Positions 61,712 through 64,000 of a DNA stretch of 64,000 nt are shown here, one piece after another. The stretch is from Candidatus Cloacimonas sp. Its GTDB lineage: Bacteria; Cloacimonadota; Cloacimonadia; Cloacimonadales; Cloacimonadaceae. A program made the translations under genes and the position numbers. The DNA is taken from contig JALOCJ010000006.1 in NCBI GenBank assembly GCA_023227825.1, positions 105,035 to 169,034 on the forward strand, given 5' to 3'. Numbering within the stretch: the stretch's first letter is position 1; each line of letters opens with the position of its first letter. The notes beneath the pieces were generated by a model. That model did no database searches and had not been told where the DNA came from. It saw nothing but the letters and a program-made list of their open reading frames with translations.

Positions 61712-62790
61712 ATATTCTAATTGATGTTAATCACCCCGCTCAAGTTCATTATTTCAGAAATCTATATAAGGAATTAAGTTTAAAACATAATATATATTTT
61801 AGTTGTAAAAAAGTCCCTATAATTGAGAAACTTTTATCAGCATATAACATTCCATATATGAGTTATGGAGAAAAAAAGGATAATATATTATCAAAAGTTT
61901 TCTACCAATTAAAATATGATTTTGAATGCTATAAGAAGATGAAAAATTTAGAAATAGATATTGCACTTGGTTCTTCTGCTTCAAATGTTCATGCTGCCAA
62001 ATTTACGAAAGCAACATCAATAGCAACAACAGATAGTGATCTTTCTGCTATACCTCTTGCTGCAAAATTTGTTTATCCATTTGCTGACTATTTGATGATG
62101 CCGGATACATTGGCTTACCAGAATCATCCCAAGCAGATATGTTATCCCGGGTATCAAGAACTTGCCTATTTACATCCTAATAGATTTAAACCCGACTCCA
62201 CTGTTTTGGAACAATGTAATCTGAGAGAAAGTGATACATTTTTTATACTTCGTTTTACTGCTTTTAAAGCTCATCATGATATTGGGATGTATGGCTTATC
62301 TAAGGAACAAAAATGGGATTTAATAAAGCTTTTGGAGAAATATGGAAGAGTTTTAATAACATCTGAAGTTAATGATCCAGAATTTACTCCTTTTTATCTA
62401 CACATTGCTCCTGAAAAAATACATTCATTATTGTATTATTCATCAATGTTGATTTGTGATAGTCAAACGATGACTACAGAATCAGCTGTTTTGGGTACAC
62501 CAGCATTTCGTTGTAATACTTTTGCTGGTAAACTTACAGTAATAGAAGAAATTGAGAAGCTTTATGACTTAGCATATAGTTATCACCCTCGTCACTATAA
62601 CTGGATGATAAGAAAAATTAAATCTGTATTGGACTCTAAAGATTATAAAAAGTTGTGGCAGGAAAAAAGAAAAAGAATGCTGCAAGAAAAAATTGATGTA
62701 ACTTCTTTCTGGGTTTGGTTTATTGATAATTATCCTGAATCTGTTAAAGAGGTTAAAGCAAAGGATTTTGATTTTGGTAGATTTAAATAA
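61708..62790 (+). CDS. DUF354-family glycosyltransferase-like protein
   Basis: 360 residues from TTG 61708, overlapping the previous stop (TTGA). The N-terminus NILIDVNHPAQVHYFRNL is the hallmark of the DUF354 family, which has a GT-B-like fold and is often found in surface-glycan and archaeal loci. ALGSSASNVHAAKFT, FVYPFADYLMMP and SMLICDSQTMTTESAVLGTPAFRCNTF fit that fold. Role unknown. Its TAA is followed at once by the caccgaaaa repeats. Confidence 0.8.
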   Translation: MNILIDVNHPAQVHYFRNLYKELSLKHNIYFSCKKVPIIEKLLSAYNIPYMSYGEKKDNILSKVFYQLKYDFECYKKMKNLEIDIALGSSASNVHAAKFTKATSIATTDSDLSAIPLAAKFVYPFADYLMMPDTLAYQNHPKQICYPGYQELAYLHPNRFKPDSTVLEQCNLRESDTFFILRFTAFKAHHDIGMYGLSKEQKWDLIKLLEKYGRVLITSEVNDPEFTPFYLHIAPEKIHSLLYYSSMLICDSQTMTTESAVLGTPAFRCNTFAGKLTVIEEIEKLYDLAYSYHPRHYNWMIRKIKSVLDSKDYKKLWQEKRKRMLQEKIDVTSFWVWFIDNYPESVKEVKAKDFDFGRFK

Positions 62791-62866
62791 AGCCACCGAG
62801 AGCACCGAATACACCGAAAAAAATTTAACCACTGAAGGCACTGAGGACACTGAAAGCACTGAGAAG
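62791..62866. repeat. family H array (caccgaaaa, 9-bp period), left of VanZ-like gene
   Basis: GCCACCGAGAGCACCGAATA then ACCACTGAAGGCACTGAGGA units, period 9. It begins right after the DUF354 stop and is read in the frame of the VanZ-like gene as TEx repeats. Confidence 0.9.
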
Positions 62867-62878
62867 ATAAATAGGATT

Positions 62879-63346
62879 ATGTTACAAGAAAAAAGGATGG
62901 CGGATGGAGTAAGATGGTTATTATGGGGATGGTTGATTTTGGTTTTGGTTTTGAATGTTGTGCCTTTGGGGAATGAAACAAATAGAGGTTTGAGTGGTAA
63001 TAAAATCTTCCAGTTTCGGCTGGATTATGTAGTGCATTCGTTAACATTTCTGGTTTTTGCCTGGATATGGGTTTTAGGGAAGATAAAGGATGTTTGTTGG
63101 TTTGAGAGTTATGAGGTTTTGAAGTTTGGAGGGATTATATTTGTTTCTGCTATGGGGATTGAATTGCTACAGATTTTTGTGCCCTATAGAACATTTAATC
63201 CGATGGATATGATGGCAAATCTCTTAGGAGCTATATTAACAATGCTGTTTATTTTTATTAGCCACCGAGAATACCGAAAACACCGAAAAATGATTAACAA
63301 TACAAAAATTCAAGCCACCGAGTGCACCGAAAACACCGAAAAATGA
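62879..63346 (+). CDS. VanZ-like small membrane protein, flanked and extended by repeats
   Basis: I place the start at ATG 62879 (ATG 62897 is also possible); the open frame reaches back to 62723 only through translated repeats. The core has four membrane segments: WLLWGWLILVLVLNVV, LDYVVHSLTFLVFAWIW, GGIIFVSAMGIELLQIFVP and MMANLLGAILTMLFIFI. DYVVH, E-LLQ-F-P-R and FNPMDMMANLLGA match VanZ. The last ~26 residues (HREYRKHRKMINN...TECTENTEK) are encoded by the H repeat. Function of lone VanZ-like proteins is not established. Confidence 0.8.
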   Translation: MLQEKRMADGVRWLLWGWLILVLVLNVVPLGNETNRGLSGNKIFQFRLDYVVHSLTFLVFAWIWVLGKIKDVCWFESYEVLKFGGIIFVSAMGIELLQIFVPYRTFNPMDMMANLLGAILTMLFIFISHREYRKHRKMINNTKIQATECTENTEK

Positions 63347-63561
63347 TTAACAATACAAAAATTAAAGCTACCGAGTGCACCGAAAACACCGAAAAATGAT
63401 TAACAATACAAAAATTAAAGCCACCGAGTGCACTGAAAACACCGAAAAATGATTAACAATACAAGAATTCAAGCCACCGATAGCACCGAAAACACCGAAA
63501 AATGATTAACAATACAAAAATTCAAGCCACCGAGAACACCGAAAACACCGAAAATGTCATA
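63261..63561. repeat. 53-bp tandem repeat array, 6 copies (family H)
   Basis: Units start at 63261, 63314, 63367, 63420, 63473 and 63526, each 53 bp: GCCACCGAGTGCACCGAAAA, CACCGAAAAATGATTAACAA, TACAAAAATTCAA. The 9-bp caccgaaaa arrays alternate with a constant ATGATTAACAATACAAAAATT. The first copy overlaps the VanZ-like 3' end. Confidence 0.93.
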
Positions 63562-63598
63562 TAATTTTCAAAATAAGTAAGAGAGAAAGCCAATACTT

Positions 63599-63967
63599 AT
63601 GATATATGAGAAGGAGCTGAGCGATAGAATTATTGGTTGTGCAATTGCTGTTCACAAAGAGCTTGGTGCCGGATATTTGGAAAAAGTATATGAACGAGCT
63701 TTATGTGTAGAATTTAAATATCAAGGTATTAGTTATGTTTCTCAAGTTCCTATACAAGTTTTTTATAGAGAGCATATAGTTGGAGATTATGTTGCTGATA
63801 TTATTGTAGAAAGTAAAATTATACTGGAGCTTAAGGCGTGTAATATAATTCATTCAATGCATTCAGCACAAATAATAAATTATCTAAGTGCAACAGGGCT
63901 AAAAGTTGGATATATCTTAAACTTTGGCAATGAGGCAAAATTAGAATTTAAGAGAATTGTCCATTAA
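63599..63967 (+). CDS. GxxExxY-family protein (PD-(D/E)XK nuclease-like), second copy
   Basis: 122 residues. G25-Y-L-E28-K-V-Y31 in KELGAGYLEKVYERAL is the GxxExxY motif. Asp67 and Glu77/Lys79 (VADIIV...IILELKA) and AQIINYLSATG (QxxxYL) repeat the nuclease-like residues of the 48805 copy, with about 40% identity by eye. It is flanked by family H arrays on the left and an inverted H copy on the right, a different repeat sequence from the other GxxExxY element. Confidence 0.9.
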   Translation: MIYEKELSDRIIGCAIAVHKELGAGYLEKVYERALCVEFKYQGISYVSQVPIQVFYREHIVGDYVADIIVESKIILELKACNIIHSMHSAQIINYLSATGLKVGYILNFGNEAKLEFKRIVH

Positions 63968-63970
63968 ACT

Positions 63971-63993
63971 ATTTTTCGGTAAATTCGGTGGCT
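63971..63993. repeat. family H right end, inverted
   Basis: ATTTTTCGGTAAATTCGGTG then GCT is the reverse complement of the GCCACCGA..CACCGAAAAA unit. It begins four bases after the GxxExxY stop and may continue beyond the window. Confidence 0.85.
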
Positions 63994-64000
63994 TTACAAA

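Noticed and set aside
62723..62878. Longer N-terminus for the VanZ-like protein
   Set aside because: The extra ~52 residues overlap the end of the DUF354 gene and consist of translated repeats.
47594..63993. Insertion sequences as the source of the repeats
   Set aside because: No transposase frame or conventional IS termini could be found on either strand beside the arrays.

Overview
The window is low-GC bacterial chromosome, probably from Candidatus Cloacimonadota (Cloacimonas-like) or a close relative in the Fibrobacteres-Chlorobi-Bacteroidetes group. The main clues are two secreted proteins with a C-terminal FlgD-like, type-IX-secretion-style sorting domain (one gingipain-like, one beta-propeller), the strongly AT-rich coding style, and many short dispersed repeats between genes. 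The assignment is an inference; no rRNA is present.

Layout. 1-8.3 kb: end of glnA, a giant C25-family protease-like protein, an M20 amidohydrolase and asd. 8.4-10.4 kb: tRNA-Arg(CCT) and an RNB-domain ribonuclease. 10.4-13.1 kb: an EcoRV-like type II restriction-modification pair set between short-period repeat arrays. 13.1-19.7 kb (minus strand): propeller protein, WecA/MraY-type sugar-phosphate transferase, glycosyltransferase, deacetylase-like protein. 20.5-62.8 kb (plus strand): a very large O-antigen/surface glycan cluster. It contains rfbA, an acyl-assembly cassette (adenylation protein, two carrier proteins, KAS III, SDR, acyltransferases), wecE, a polyprenyl-phosphate-sugar unit (GT2, ArnE/F-like pair, GT-C), a CDP-dideoxysugar pathway (rfbF, rfbG, epimerase, rfbH, reductase, aminotransferase), wzy, wzx, a LegB/LegC amino-sugar branch, a GDP-mannose dehydrogenase-like gene, many glycosyltransferases and two CapK-like ligases. 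62.8-64 kb: a VanZ-like gene and a small nuclease-like gene among repeats.

The most unusual content is a set of compact elements inserted throughout. Each has one small ORF flanked by two arrays of very short tandem repeats in inverted orientation. Arrays with a 7-bp period (gtgaacg-, gcagagg- and ttcaaag-types) flank four-helix-bundle (23S-IVS/S23-like) ORFs. Arrays with a 9-bp period (cacgaatta- and caccgaaaa-types) flank GxxExxY ORFs that carry D, ExK and QxxxY residues like PD-(D/E)XK nucleases. ORF-less versions sit between genes and, in frame, inside legC; a 7-bp array is translated inside wecE. The arrays supply start codons, stop codons or termini to rfbA, legB, legC, a lipoprotein, VanZ and the EcoRV-like methylase. 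One four-helix-bundle element looks split into two halves 14.4 kb apart.

Functionally, most of the window assembles and exports a surface polysaccharide built from several unusual amino and deoxy sugars. The repeat elements have colonised the gene borders of this accessory region.
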